A stretch of 48,408 nucleotides of DNA from Rhodococcus sp. (in: high G+C Gram-positive bacteria) (GCA_004211695.1 SEEV01000037.1:1-48408), one strand, 5' to 3'; numbered from the stretch's first letter, positions 27,020-35,935 are shown. The notes: generated by a model from the sequence alone, not told the origin. Numbers and translations: made by a program.

Positions 27020-27858
27020 CAGGCCTCCAGTTCGACCGCAGTGGAACGGACAGTGGCCGGGCGACGCCTGGCTCGGGGGTTGGGAACCGCCGCGACCAGG
27101 GCCTTGGTGTACGCGTGCTGGGGGTTCTCGAAAAGCTCGTCGGCCGTGCCGGTCTCGACCACTTCGCCGCGGTACATCACGACGACGCGATGGGCGAGAA
27201 ATCGCACGAGCGAGAGGTCGTGGGAAATGAAGATGTAGGACAGGCCGCGCTCCGCCTGCAGGTCGAGGAGGAGGTTGAGGACCTGCGCCTGGATCGATAC
27301 GTCCAGAGCCGCAACGGGTTCGTCACACACGATGAATTCGGGATCGAGGGTCAAGGCGCGTGCGATTGCGATGCGCTGAAGTTGGCCGCCGGAGAATTCG
27401 CGCGGGTACTTGTCGAGTTGGTCCTCGCGCATCCCGACGCGCTCCAGCATTTCCACCACGCGACGGTCCCGTTCGTCACCTCTGATTCCGAAGTGAATTG
27501 TGAGCGGTTCACCGACCGCGTTGCGGATGGTCATGTGCGGGTCGAGTGAGCTGAATGGGTCCTGGAAGATCATCTGCGCGCGTCGGCGGAACGCCAGAAG
27601 GTCCCGGCCCTTCATCTCCAGGACGTCTTTGCCGTCGAATCGGACGGAGCCGGAATCAGGTTCGATCAGACGTAGGATCTGGCGCCCTATCGTGGACTTG
27701 CCCGCGCCGGATTCGCCTACGATGCCGAGTGTCTCGCCCGTACTCACCGTGAAGGACACATCGTCGGTGACCACCGTGCGTTCGGTTATGCGTCCGAACA
27801 TGTTGCGTGCGGTCGGAAACGATTTTCGCAGTCCGACCACCTCGAGCAGCGGGCTCAT
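27019..27858 (-). CDS. Peptide ABC transporter ATPase (DppF-like), second importer
   Basis: A 279-residue ATPase. Walker A GESGAGKST, Q-loop IFQDPFSSLDP, signature FSGGQLQRI and Walker B FIVCDEPVAALD are intact. It lacks the Cys-containing C-terminal extension of the first importer's ATPases, ending soon after the ALVAAVP segment, so it is a short form. Its start overlaps the DppD-like stop by ATGA (27855-27858). Confidence 0.87.
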   Translation of the reverse strand: MSPLLEVVGLRKSFPTARNMFGRITERTVVTDDVSFTVSTGETLGIVGESGAGKSTIGRQILRLIEPDSGSVRFDGKDVLEMKGRDLLAFRRRAQMIFQDPFSSLDPHMTIRNAVGEPLTIHFGIRGDERDRRVVEMLERVGMREDQLDKYPREFSGGQLQRIAIARALTLDPEFIVCDEPVAALDVSIQAQVLNLLLDLQAERGLSYIFISHDLSLVRFLAHRVVVMYRGEVVETGTADELFENPQHAYTKALVAAVPNPRARRRPATVRSTAVELEA

Positions 27859-28886
27859 GCACTCAGTCCCTTCAGGAAAAGTTCCCCGTCGCGCTCGCAG
27901 CGCACGGAGTGTTCACCTGCGATATGTCGTAGCGGAACCGGCCCGGCATCACACCGCCCGGCCTGTTGATAGGTGCAGCGCGACTGGAACCGGCAGGTGG
28001 ACGGCCAGTCCCACGGGGCCGGAACAGCGCCGGGGATCGCAGACAGCCGTGAGCCCTTCGCGTGCCCGTCGGGTATCGCGGCCAGCAGTCCCTCCGCATA
28101 GGGGTGGCGCGGGTTCTCGAACAGGTCGTCGACCTCGGTCGATTCGACGACCTGGCCCGCGTACATCACGTTCACGCGGTCGCACATCTCGGATACGACT
28201 CCGAGGTCGTGGGTGATGAACAGGATCGAGACGTCGTACTCGTTCTGCAGTTGCTTCATCAAGCGGAGCATTTCCCGCTGGACAGTGACGTCCAAGGCTG
28301 TCGTCGGTTCGTCGGCGATGAGTAGCTTCGGGCGGCATACCATCGCGATCGCGAGCATCACCCGCTGGCACATCCCTCCCGAGAACTCGTGCGGATAGGC
28401 ACTCGCACGGCTTTTCGCGTCGGCGATGCCGACCGAATCGAGCATCTCGACGGCGCGCGCGACGGATTTCGCCTTCGATACGCCCTCATGGCGACGAACC
28501 ACTTCGGCCACCTGATCACCCACCGTGAACGCGGGACTGAGGCTGCGGCGGGGCTCCTGGAACACCATCGACACGTCCGTGCCCCGGATGTCCGACAGTT
28601 CTCGTTCCGACAGTCCGATGATCTCCCGGCCGGCGATCCGGACGGAACCTGTCACGCGTGCTCCCCGCGGAGGTATCAGTCCCATCGCTGCCAGAGACGT
28701 CACGGTCTTGCCGGAACCGGATTCGCCGACGAGGGCGACGGTGGTGCCTCCGGGCACACGCAGTGACACCTCGTCGACCACCCGGGTCCAGCCGTGATCG
28801 GTGGCGAACTCGACGGAGAGCCGATCGATCTCCAGTATGTCGCTCGTCGCAGAGTTCGGCGGGGACAGTGAGACACCTGTGGCCAT
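27855..28886 (-). CDS. Peptide ABC transporter ATPase (DppD-like), second importer
   Basis: A 343-residue ATPase: Walker A GESGSGKT, Q-loop VFQEPRRSLSP, signature FSGGMCQRV, Walker [13 protein letters not shown] and a C-terminal oligopeptide-transporter domain with CRFQSRCTYQQAGRC. The ATG at 28886 is selected because GAGGAG lies 6 nt upstream; the frame continues upstream without homology. It leads the D-F-B-C operon, divergent from its binding-protein gene. It is intact, so in principle it could complement the broken DppD-like ATPase of the first importer. Confidence 0.88.
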   Translation of the reverse strand: MATGVSLSPPNSATSDILEIDRLSVEFATDHGWTRVVDEVSLRVPGGTTVALVGESGSGKTVTSLAAMGLIPPRGARVTGSVRIAGREIIGLSERELSDIRGTDVSMVFQEPRRSLSPAFTVGDQVAEVVRRHEGVSKAKSVARAVEMLDSVGIADAKSRASAYPHEFSGGMCQRVMLAIAMVCRPKLLIADEPTTALDVTVQREMLRLMKQLQNEYDVSILFITHDLGVVSEMCDRVNVMYAGQVVESTEVDDLFENPRHPYAEGLLAAIPDGHAKGSRLSAIPGAVPAPWDWPSTCRFQSRCTYQQAGRCDAGPVPLRHIAGEHSVRCERDGELFLKGLSA

Positions 28887-28995
28887 GGCGAGTTCTCCTC
28901 GGTTGGCTCCCGCGGGCAAGCCGACGGACCTGTGGCGGGTGCCGACATGTACGGATGGGGCGATGATGTGGATCACAGTAGACCAGAAATCTGCT

Positions 28996-29004
28996 GACAT
29001 ACCT
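28996..29004 (-). promoter_or_regulatory. Candidate GntR half-site AGGTATGTC
   Basis: The minus strand reads AGGTATGTC, one base different from AGGTATGAC in the promoters at 29124-29160 and 39654-39690. It lies 110 bases upstream of the D-F-B-C operon's start codon. Confidence 0.35.
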
Positions 29005-29123
29005 AACTTCGCTATATAAGACTCTAGTTCGTGATGCGAACGGTTGAAAGGGTGTCTGGACAGCTTGATCTCGTCGCAGGTGCGGGCGGTATATCGGTGA
29101 AGACGGCCCGATTGGCTCGTTTC

Positions 29124-29160
29124 CTTTACAGTGACCCGTGCCACAAGGTATGACTAGTTG
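29124..29160 (+). promoter_or_regulatory. Promoter with conserved 37-nt block, binding-protein gene
   Basis: TTTACA (29125-29130) and TATGAC (29149-29154), 18 nt apart, form a sigma70-like promoter. The whole block 29124-29160 matches the minus strand at 39690-39654 in 35 of 37 positions, spacer and downstream ACTAGTTG included. Such identity between two unrelated genes' promoters goes far beyond -10/-35 needs and implies a shared activator or repressor. Within it GTATGAC fits the GT-N3-AC core of FadR-type GntR sites. Confidence 0.7.
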
Positions 29161-29257
29161 CACTATTCGACGCGGACGTGTCGTCCGGGTTGGTACCGAG
29201 CACCTTTCACTGTCCGACGGTCTCCGAACTCCCAGACCAGCAAGGAATCGCATCAGT

Positions 29258-30829
29258 ATGGTAAGTAGAGCATTCCGACGGCGGATGACCGTCGCGGTAG
29301 TGGCAATGTCGGCTGCGGTGCTGACAGGCTGCGGTGGCTCGGCGTCGAGCGCGGCGACGGATCAGACGGCGGACCCGAACGGGCAACTGCGGGTCGGCTT
29401 CGTCATACCGCCGGCGCCGTTGAATCCGCACAAGGTCGCGTCCGACATCGGAACGTATCCGTACCTGGCGCCCGTGTACGACCGGTTGACACAGATGGTC
29501 GCCGGTGAGAACGGCGCCCAACTGGCACCGATGGTGGCGACCGAATGGACCTTCGCTCCCGACGGACTGTCGGCGACGTTCACATTGCGCGAGGACGTGA
29601 CGTTCTCGGACGGCGCAAAGCTGGATGCAGCGGCGGTGAAGGCGAACCTCGATCACGCGCTCCAGACCCCTGATTCGACGGCCAAGTCCTACCTGTCGGT
29701 GATCGAGTCGTCCGAAGTCGTCGATCCCACGCACGTCGTGATCCGTACGACTCGGCCGGCGGCGGATCTTCCCTACGTGCTGTCGGGAGCGGCCGGATCG
29801 CTCATCAGCCCCGCTGCACTGAACAATTCCGATCTCGACGTGAAACCGGTGGGATCCGGACCGTACGTGGCGACCTCTGTCAAGATCGGCGATTCGGTGA
29901 CTTACGAACGCCGAGAGGGCTACTGGGACCCGTCGGCACAGTCTGCGAAGACCATCACGATCACGGGAATCGTCGACGACAACGCCCGGTTGAACGCGCT
30001 GCGTTCGGGCCAGCTGGATCTGGCGTACTCGACGGTCACCAGCTACAAGCAAGGGAGCGCGCTCGGTCGGGGATTCGACTTCTACAGTTATCCCGAGGCG
30101 AACGTCTACGCGTTGCAGCTCAACACCAGCAAGCCGAACGTCGACAACGCGAAATTTCGTCAGGCATTGAACTATGCGGTCGACAGGGAAGGAATCAGTA
30201 AGTCGCTGACTTCCGGGCAGTGCGTACCCAATGGGCAGCCCCTCGCTCCCGAACGCGTCGGGCATCTGTCCGACCCTCCGGTCGACTACACCTACGATCC
30301 ACAGCGCGCCCGAGAGCTACTGGCGGAAGCCGGAATCCAGAATGCGACACTCAACGTCGTGATACCGTCCGGGTTGTCGCTACAGGAAGGTCTGGCGTCG
30401 GCGCTGCAGGCTCAGTTCCGTGAGGTCGGTGTCGACATGCAGATTCAGCAGGCCGATGCGGCTACCTCGAGCGCCAACTACGCCCAGGGAGCCTACGACG
30501 GGTACGTCCAGTCACGAACGCCCCTGCCGGCATCCAATCAGTCCCTGGCCCGGTTCTATCTGAACCCGCGTTCGTTCCCCGGTCCGGTTCCGGAGGAACT
30601 TCGGGACGCGGTACTGGCATCGTACGACCCGAACGTCGATGAATCGGCCCGTGACGACGCGATCCGGCGGGCCGCCTCCGTGGCCACCGAGGACGCTCTC
30701 GACGTGTTCATCTGCGCCGTCCCGACACAGTTCGCACTCAGCAACAAGGTGATCGACATCGGCTCCATGGGCGTTTCGAACTTCCAGGGTATCTTCGACC
30801 TTCGCTACGTCGGTATCGCCGCGAAGTGA
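29258..30829 (+). CDS. ABC transporter substrate-binding lipoprotein (family 5), second importer
   Basis: A 523-residue solute-binding protein. The Arg-rich N-terminus, hydrophobic stretch and lipobox with Cys25 (LTGC) show a lipoprotein. Family-5 traits include LNPHKVASDIGTYPYLAPVYDRL, ATFTLREDVTFSDGAKLDAAAVKANLDHAL, KPVGSGPYVATS and REGYWDP. The ATG at 29258 is preferred since AAGGAA precedes it and the signal peptide begins there. It is divergent from the D-F-B-C genes and its promoter is nearly identical to that of the P450 operon, which suggests the imported ligand is the substrate of that operon or its inducer. Confidence 0.9.
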   Translation: MVSRAFRRRMTVAVVAMSAAVLTGCGGSASSAATDQTADPNGQLRVGFVIPPAPLNPHKVASDIGTYPYLAPVYDRLTQMVAGENGAQLAPMVATEWTFAPDGLSATFTLREDVTFSDGAKLDAAAVKANLDHALQTPDSTAKSYLSVIESSEVVDPTHVVIRTTRPAADLPYVLSGAAGSLISPAALNNSDLDVKPVGSGPYVATSVKIGDSVTYERREGYWDPSAQSAKTITITGIVDDNARLNALRSGQLDLAYSTVTSYKQGSALGRGFDFYSYPEANVYALQLNTSKPNVDNAKFRQALNYAVDREGISKSLTSGQCVPNGQPLAPERVGHLSDPPVDYTYDPQRARELLAEAGIQNATLNVVIPSGLSLQEGLASALQAQFREVGVDMQIQQADAATSSANYAQGAYDGYVQSRTPLPASNQSLARFYLNPRSFPGPVPEELRDAVLASYDPNVDESARDDAIRRAASVATEDALDVFICAVPTQFALSNKVIDIGSMGVSNFQGIFDLRYVGIAAK

Positions 30830-30852
30830 CTCACATACAGCAGGGATGATCC

Positions 30853-31482
30853 ATGCACACCAGAATCTCGGTCAGCGGTCTGTGTTTTCCGACCCTCGAT
30901 CTTGCAGCGTCCCTCGGTGCGCTGCACGATGTGGGCGCCGGTTGGACCACACTGCAGGCACGAAAATTCCGGGAAACCGGATGGGACAGAGGAATCGAAC
31001 GCGTCGAATCGTCGGGAATCGCGGTTGCCGGGCTGGTGGCCGAGTTCCCCGAGGATCTCGGTGACCCGCAGACGTGGACAGTGTCCCGCGCGAAGATGAT
31101 CGAAGCGCTCGATGCGGCAGCGGCGCTCAAAGCGCCGACGGTGTACTCGGTGACGGGGCCCGCCATGTGCGATCTGGGACTGTGCCTGGACTTGTTCCAT
31201 GTCTGGGACGATCCCGATCTCGCCGAGTACCTCGGGGAGGCCGCGGACCGGATCACGCTGGTCCAGATCGGGGACTGCGTGTTCGACGGAACGAGTCCGG
31301 AAAAGGCGGTTCCCGGAGACGGGGTGGTTCCGCTCGCCGAGATCATCGGGCAGGTCGCGCGCGCCGGTTACAACGGCGTGTTCGATCTCGAGCTTGCCGG
31401 GCCGCGCATCGACGAGGAAGGGAATGTCGCCGCCGCGCGCCGCGGAGTCGCGTTTCTCGAGAGCGCGCTCGCACTGGAATAG
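30853..31482 (+). CDS. Xylose isomerase-like TIM-barrel protein, internally deleted
   Basis: A 209-residue member of the sugar phosphate isomerase/epimerase family, normally about 260-280 residues. The N-terminal strands (ISVSGLCFPT, then WTTLQARKF and GIAVAGLVAEF) and the C-terminal ones (GLCLDLFHVWDD, LVQIGD, GVFDLELAG) are good. At residues 100-106 (SVTGPAMCD, near base 31168) the chain jumps from barrel strand 3-4 to the GLCLDLFHVW strand, leaving out some 45-65 residues that in the family hold the first metal-binding Glu (as in DVLIEFTP of the paralogue at 32432-33244). The deletion is in frame. The protein is probably inactive. It follows the binding-protein gene after 23 bases. Confidence 0.7.
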   Translation: MHTRISVSGLCFPTLDLAASLGALHDVGAGWTTLQARKFRETGWDRGIERVESSGIAVAGLVAEFPEDLGDPQTWTVSRAKMIEALDAAAALKAPTVYSVTGPAMCDLGLCLDLFHVWDDPDLAEYLGEAADRITLVQIGDCVFDGTSPEKAVPGDGVVPLAEIIGQVARAGYNGVFDLELAGPRIDEEGNVAAARRGVAFLESALALE

Positions 31483-31495
31483 ACGAGTACTGCCT

Positions 31496-31543
31496 GAAAG
31501 CGACTCTGCCACCCCCGTTTCCGAGGGTGGCGGAGTCGCTTTC
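31496..31543. terminator. Bidirectional hairpin terminator
   Basis: GAAAGCGACTCTGCCACCC (31496-31514) pairs with 31525-31543 over 19 positions, with a single T-G wobble in the middle and a 10-nt loop. It lies between the convergent TIM-barrel gene and the nine-gene minus-strand operon. Confidence 0.82.
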
Positions 31544-31585
31544 GTTCACACCACACCGGGTGGAGCGGTGCGGTGATCGCGGGGA

Positions 31586-32338
31586 TCAGGACCCGAGCAT
31601 GAGGAGACCGCCGTTGACCGCGAGCAGTTGGCCGGTGATGAATCGGGACCCTTCCCCGGACAGGAAGACGAGCATCGGACCGAGGTCGTCGACAGGATCA
31701 CCCAGCTTGCCGCCGAGCGGAATCGCGGCCTTCAGTTGCTTCTCGAACTGAGCGGCCGCCTCGGGGCCGATGAACTCCGTCCGCCTGTCTGCACCAGGGG
31801 TCTGGACAGCGGGCGCGAGTGCGTTGACCGTCACGCCGTCGGCGGCCCAGGACTTTGCAGCGGACCGGGTCCAGGCGTGCACTGCGGCCTTCGCGGCCGC
31901 GTAGGTCGCCGAGATGGCACTGCCGGACACCGCTTCACTCGACCCGAAGTTGATGATCTTTCCACCGGATTCGCGCATCGTCGAGTACGCGGCTTCGTTG
32001 GTGAGCACCGTCGACGTGAAATTGATGTCCGTCATCGCCCGGATGTTGGCGGTGTCGATCTGGCCGGGGATGCCCGGCTTCCAGAGTCCCGCAGCGTGGA
32101 CGAGAACATCGAGTCCACCGAGCGTCTCGACTGCTTCGGCAAAGGCTGCTCGAACCGACGCCTCATCGGTGACGTCACACTTCACCCACGATGCGGTGGT
32201 CTCGGCCGGTGGTGGCGTGTTGTGGAAGGTTGCCGCGACACGCGCGCCGGCCCGGCCGAGTACCTCCACCGCGGCGGCTCCGATTCCGCTGGCGGCTCCA
32301 GTGACGAGTACACGCCTGTTGTTCAAGATGTCAGACAT
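31586..32338 (-). CDS. SDR-family oxidoreductase
   Basis: A 250-residue SDR: TGAASGIGAAAVEVLGRAGARV at about residue 14, HAAG in place of NNAG, active site NFGSSEAVSGSAISATYAAAK, and NGGLL at the C-terminus. The ATG at 32338 follows GGAG at a good distance. It is the last gene of the operon that starts at 39520. HAAG and the short substrate loop suggest a small or polar substrate, but this is not specific. Confidence 0.83.
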   Translation of the reverse strand: MSDILNNRRVLVTGAASGIGAAAVEVLGRAGARVAATFHNTPPPAETTASWVKCDVTDEASVRAAFAEAVETLGGLDVLVHAAGLWKPGIPGQIDTANIRAMTDINFTSTVLTNEAAYSTMRESGGKIINFGSSEAVSGSAISATYAAAKAAVHAWTRSAAKSWAADGVTVNALAPAVQTPGADRRTEFIGPEAAAQFEKQLKAAIPLGGKLGDPVDDLGPMLVFLSGEGSRFITGQLLAVNGGLLMLGS

Positions 32339-32431
32339 TGTGGGCTCCATCCAGTGATCGACTTCGCGTGTCTGCGCGAGGTCGTCGGTTCGTTACCCGA
32401 GGCTCACAGTGAGTACGGGGCCTGATCGTGA

Positions 32432-33244
32432 TCAGAAGGCCCGGTTCAGGACCTGCCGGCTCGCCTCCAGTGCGCGGCGGGCACGCTCCTCCGGGGATAC
32501 GCCGGACTGCTCGAGGGTGCGGAGAGGGACTTCAGCGCTGATGACGATGTCCCGCGGCAGGGCAGCGAGCACCTGTTCCAGGGGGAACTCGCCCGTCCCT
32601 GGTAAGGCCCGATCGAAGACGGCCTCGTCCATGTATGCGGTGAGGCCTCTGGACAGTCCGGGACCGTCGCTCAGTTGGCAGTATGCGAACAGCGCAGGGT
32701 CGACCTTCGCGATGTCGGCGGGACCTTCTCCGGCCCGTGCCAGGTGCAAGGTGTCCACGAGAATCTTCAGGTTCGGCTCGTCGATCTGCTCGATCAGCTC
32801 GACCGCCGCAGCCAGGGTCGGCACGTGCGAGAGCGGCGTGAACTCGATGAGTACGTCGACGTCTGCGGCGCGAGCGGAGCGGCAGAACTCGCCCAGTAGG
32901 TCCTGAATCAGGCGGGGGTCGCGCCGTACGTTCTCGTCGGGTTCGAAAGCGCAGGTATTGGCCATGTGCCCACCGAATTCTATGATGAGGTCGAGCTGGC
33001 GCTCCAGATCACCGAGGGCACCGCCATGCCTGAGAAGGAAGCCATCGCCCATCACCACGGACACGTTCGACACGTCGAGCTGCGCGAGAACTTCGGGTCG
33101 CAGCTGTGCATCGGTGACACCGGGATGATTGACGCTCAGGCAGACGGTGTCGGCACCGCCCGCCGCTGCAGCAGCGACGAAAGCGGGTACCGGCTCGGCG
33201 TAGAGGCTCAGGTGCTCGAGGCCGACCGAGCGCCCAGGAGACAT
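32432..33244 (-). CDS. Sugar phosphate isomerase/epimerase-family TIM-barrel protein
   Basis: A 270-residue xylose isomerase-like TIM barrel. The metal-site strands are complete: DVLIEFTP (Glu), LKILVDTLHLARAG (Asp and His), YCQLSDGP and IVISAEVP (Glu). Members isomerise or epimerise sugars, or act as dehydroshikimate dehydratases, hydroxypyruvate isomerases and similar. It begins 3 bases after the P450 stop. It is the intact paralogue of the deleted gene at 30853-31482. No substrate can be deduced. Confidence 0.82.
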   Translation of the reverse strand: MSPGRSVGLEHLSLYAEPVPAFVAAAAAGGADTVCLSVNHPGVTDAQLRPEVLAQLDVSNVSVVMGDGFLLRHGGALGDLERQLDLIIEFGGHMANTCAFEPDENVRRDPRLIQDLLGEFCRSARAADVDVLIEFTPLSHVPTLAAAVELIEQIDEPNLKILVDTLHLARAGEGPADIAKVDPALFAYCQLSDGPGLSRGLTAYMDEAVFDRALPGTGEFPLEQVLAALPRDIVISAEVPLRTLEQSGVSPEERARRALEASRQVLNRAF

Positions 33245-33247
33245 GCC

Positions 33248-34285
33248 CTATACGTCCCATTCCAGGATGACGTTGCCGCTCGGTCCGAGCTGCGCACCGG
33301 CCTCGGTAGGGGCAGATCCCTCGGCGAGACGGTAGTTCGGGATCACCCTGTGCCATTCCTCCATCGCGATCTTCAGCTCCCGCCGGGCGAGGTGTGAGCC
33401 GAGGCATCGGTGGGGTCCCGCGCCGAACCCGATGTGGTTGTTGGGCCGCACGAATTCCTCGATCGCTGTGGGAATCAGCTCCGGATTGTCGACGAGGCGC
33501 TGACGATCGTCCTGGTGGAGAGCGAGGTGGTAGTAGATCGTACCGAGTGTCGCCGACACGGTATCGAGACCGGCCATGAACATCAGCAGGCAGAAGGCGC
33601 CGAGATCCTCGTCGTTGACCGGTTTCCCGTCGATCTGGAACGACAGGGCCTTGGTGACGAGGTCGTCCTTCGGCTCGATGCGCCTCTGTTCGATGATCTT
33701 CGCGAAGTACGCGTTGACGCCGTTCGTGGCATCCTCGCGTCGCTTCGCGGTCTCCTCCGCCGTTCCGGAGAAGTGGAGGATGTCATGCTCCCATTCCATG
33801 AACTGGTCGAGGTCCTCGAAGGGGAGGCCCATCAACTCCAAGAAGATGAACGAGGGGTACTGGAAGGCGAAGTCCTGCATGAAGTCGCAAGAACCGCGCT
33901 TGGCGATGTCCTCGATCAGTGACACTGCGCGGCTGCGCACCTTGTCCTCGAGTCGTTCCACCGCTTTGGGGGAGAAGTGCGGGCCGAGCTGCCTGCGCCA
34001 CTGCAGGTGTTCGTCGCCGTCGAGCATCTCGGGAATCCACCGGTAGGTCGGGTTCGGATTGAACACCGTGACCGCCTGGTTCGAAAAGGTCTCGGGCTCT
34101 TGGTAGACGGACAGGATGTCGTCGTACCGGGTGACGATGTAGTGGCCGTTGGCGAATTCATTCCTGATGACGGGGGCTTCGTCACGAAGGCCGTCGTAGA
34201 GGTCGATCTTCTCGCCGAAAGGCATTTCCTGGTAATGATTGAAGTTCATGACCGGGCAGGTGCCTGTCGATTCGGTGGTGCTCAT
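33248..34285 (-). CDS. Cytochrome P450 with an internal ~50-residue deletion
   Basis: A 345-residue class I P450; family members are about 400. The I-helix MFMAGLDTVSATLG (near 235-248), the K-helix ExxR in AIEEFVR (274-280) and the haem loop FGAGPHRCLGSHLAR (Cys294) are present. ExxR should be followed by about 50 residues with the beta sheet that lines the substrate pocket, the haem-propionate Arg and the meander (NRDP...F). Here Arg280 is followed directly by PNNHIGFG, so that block is lost in frame near base 33445. Without it, a folded, active P450 is unlikely. The ATG at 34285 with GAGGAG is chosen over one 36 bases upstream. The ferredoxin and its reductase are encoded just upstream in the operon. 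Confidence 0.87.
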   Translation of the reverse strand: MSTTESTGTCPVMNFNHYQEMPFGEKIDLYDGLRDEAPVIRNEFANGHYIVTRYDDILSVYQEPETFSNQAVTVFNPNPTYRWIPEMLDGDEHLQWRRQLGPHFSPKAVERLEDKVRSRAVSLIEDIAKRGSCDFMQDFAFQYPSFIFLELMGLPFEDLDQFMEWEHDILHFSGTAEETAKRREDATNGVNAYFAKIIEQRRIEPKDDLVTKALSFQIDGKPVNDEDLGAFCLLMFMAGLDTVSATLGTIYYHLALHQDDRQRLVDNPELIPTAIEEFVRPNNHIGFGAGPHRCLGSHLARRELKIAMEEWHRVIPNYRLAEGSAPTEAGAQLGPSGNVILEWDV

Positions 34286-34317
34286 GCGAACTCCTCGGTT
34301 CGTATCGGGAATGAATG

Positions 34318-35646
34318 TCAACTGGGAGTGAAGGCGGGCGATCCGGCGGCGACGAGCTCGTCCCAGCTCCGAATCTTGATCCGTTGTCGGTCATGAATCG
34401 TGCCGAGTTGAATCTCTCTGTCCGCGATCGTATTCCAGGCGTCATTGTCGAGGAAACGTGTGCCGCGGGTAGTGAGCAGGTTCAATGCTCCACCGAAATC
34501 TTCGGTTCTCTGCGTGAGCAACTCGACGCGGTCGTCGAAAACCGCCCCAGCAGTGGCTTCCGCGTCGGACCGGTTGGTTCCCAGGACGCCGCTCGGTCCA
34601 CGCTTCGCCCAACCGACCGCATATTCGCCACGTTGCGGCGCTCCGTCGCGGATCACGCGGTGGTCCTCGTGGGGGATCGTCGCGGTCTCATCGGAGAACG
34701 GAACGCCGGCGATCGGCCGGGACCGGTAGCCGACTGCTCGCAGAATCATGTCGACCGGGATGTCCCGGCAACCGTCGGTGCCGGATCGCTCGACCCGTAT
34801 GGCTCGCACCGACTGTTCGCCGAGAATCTCGGTGGGGCGGGTGGAGAAGTGGAAGTGGATCCGCCGTGTGGCACCGGTGGGGGTGCGTCCGGACCACGCA
34901 CGCAGCAGCGCAATGTTGCGCTTGGCTACGGCGCCGAGTTCGCCGGCGTCGTCCGCCGGAATGTGCTCGGGGTCGACGACGATGTCGACGTCGTGCAACT
35001 CGCCGAGTTCGCGCAGTTCCTTGGTGGTGAACTTGGCAAATTCGGCCCCTCGCCGGATGAAGATGTGGACGTCGGTGACGGTGCTCGCCGCGAGTGCGAC
35101 CAGTGTGGCTTCGTCGATGTCGGTGTTCCGCAGTTCTTCTGCCTGCTTGACGAGTATCCGGGTCACGTCGAGCGCGACATTCCCTGCCCCGATCACACCG
35201 ACGGTGCTCGCTCGTGAGAGGTCGAAGTCCATCGCCTCGGGATGGCCGTTGTACCACTTGACGAACGACGTCGCGGACGAGCTTCCGGTCAGGTCTTCGC
35301 CCGGAATCGCGAGCTTGTTGTCGGCGTCGGCCCCCGTGGCGTACACGACGGCGTCGTAGTGCCTGCGCAATTCCTCGACCTCGATGTCCCGGCCGATCTC
35401 GACATTGCAGAACAGCCGTACCGACGGGCGATCGAGGACCTCCTGCAGTGAGTTCACGGCGAGTTTCATGGTGAGGTGATCGGGAGCCACACCGTAACGG
35501 AGCAACCCGAACGGCACCGGTAGCCGCTCGAGGATGTCGACGGTCGCATTCGAGTCGGGGTCGAATGTGAGGGCGTCGGCGGTGTACAGCCCGGCGGGCC
35601 CACCACCGACGACGGCCACACGCAGAGGGCGATCGGTCGTAGTCAT
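34318..35646 (-). CDS. Ferredoxin-NADP reductase (adrenodoxin reductase/FprA type)
   Basis: A 442-residue flavoprotein with the FAD motif VAVVGGGPAGLYTADAL (from residue 10), PFGLLRYGVAPDH, the NADP motif VGVIGAGNVALDVTRIL (from about 150), and EYAVGWAKRGPSGVLGTNRSDA, a hallmark of adrenodoxin-reductase-like enzymes. It transfers electrons from NADPH to ferredoxins that serve P450s. It lies between the 3Fe-4S ferredoxin and the P450 and completes an electron-transfer chain. A weak RBS precedes the ATG at 35646. Confidence 0.9.
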   Translation of the reverse strand: MTTTDRPLRVAVVGGGPAGLYTADALTFDPDSNATVDILERLPVPFGLLRYGVAPDHLTMKLAVNSLQEVLDRPSVRLFCNVEIGRDIEVEELRRHYDAVVYATGADADNKLAIPGEDLTGSSSATSFVKWYNGHPEAMDFDLSRASTVGVIGAGNVALDVTRILVKQAEELRNTDIDEATLVALAASTVTDVHIFIRRGAEFAKFTTKELRELGELHDVDIVVDPEHIPADDAGELGAVAKRNIALLRAWSGRTPTGATRRIHFHFSTRPTEILGEQSVRAIRVERSGTDGCRDIPVDMILRAVGYRSRPIAGVPFSDETATIPHEDHRVIRDGAPQRGEYAVGWAKRGPSGVLGTNRSDAEATAGAVFDDRVELLTQRTEDFGGALNLLTTRGTRFLDNDAWNTIADREIQLGTIHDRQRIKIRSWDELVAAGSPAFTPS

Positions 35647-35684
35647 AACGCTGTCCCAGTCATCGAGATGTCGCGGTCCTGACG

Positions 35685-35873
35685 TCAGTGCAGGCTGATC
35701 GCACGTTCGGGGCAGGACGCTGCAGCGTCGACTGCCTTGTGTTCTTCGTCGGCCGGTATGTCCACCTCGGGGTTGAGCGCATATCCGCTGTCGTCGATGT
35801 CGAACAGGTCCGGGTCGATCTGGTAGCAGCGCGCGTGGCCCGAGCACTTGTTCAGGTCGATTTCTGCCTTCAT
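35685..35873 (-). CDS. 3Fe-4S ferredoxin (P450 partner)
   Basis: A 62-residue ferredoxin: Cys10, Cys16 (CSGHARC, with His where a fourth Cys would be) and Cys54-Pro. This is the typical 3Fe-4S ferredoxin of actinobacterial P450 systems. The ATG at 35873 follows AGAAAGG and gives the normal length. It is a paralogue of the one at 4729-4923 but has His rather than Ala at the variable cluster position. Confidence 0.92.
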   Translation of the reverse strand: MKAEIDLNKCSGHARCYQIDPDLFDIDDSGYALNPEVDIPADEEHKAVDAAASCPERAISLH

Positions 35874-35935
35874 GTCGGCCTTCTTTCTTGTCTGTGGACG
35901 CTTGAAATCGGTGGGCGCGGGGGCGGACAGCGCGT

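Larger units (their letters stand above)
28887..29257. other. Divergent promoter region of the second importer
   Basis: 371 bases without a gene. The AT-rich part (about 28970-29030) probably carries the minus-strand promoter of the D-F-B-C operon; AGGTATGTC reads on the minus strand at 28996-29004. The plus-strand promoter of the binding-protein gene is at 29124-29160 with AGGTATGAC. The two matching nonamers at opposite ends suggest one regulator controls both directions. Confidence 0.5.

Noticed and set aside
19510-30829. The two importers as a recent duplication
   Set aside because: Gene order differs (B-C-A-D-F versus D-F-B-C with divergent A) and the encoded proteins differ throughout, so they are related but long-diverged systems.
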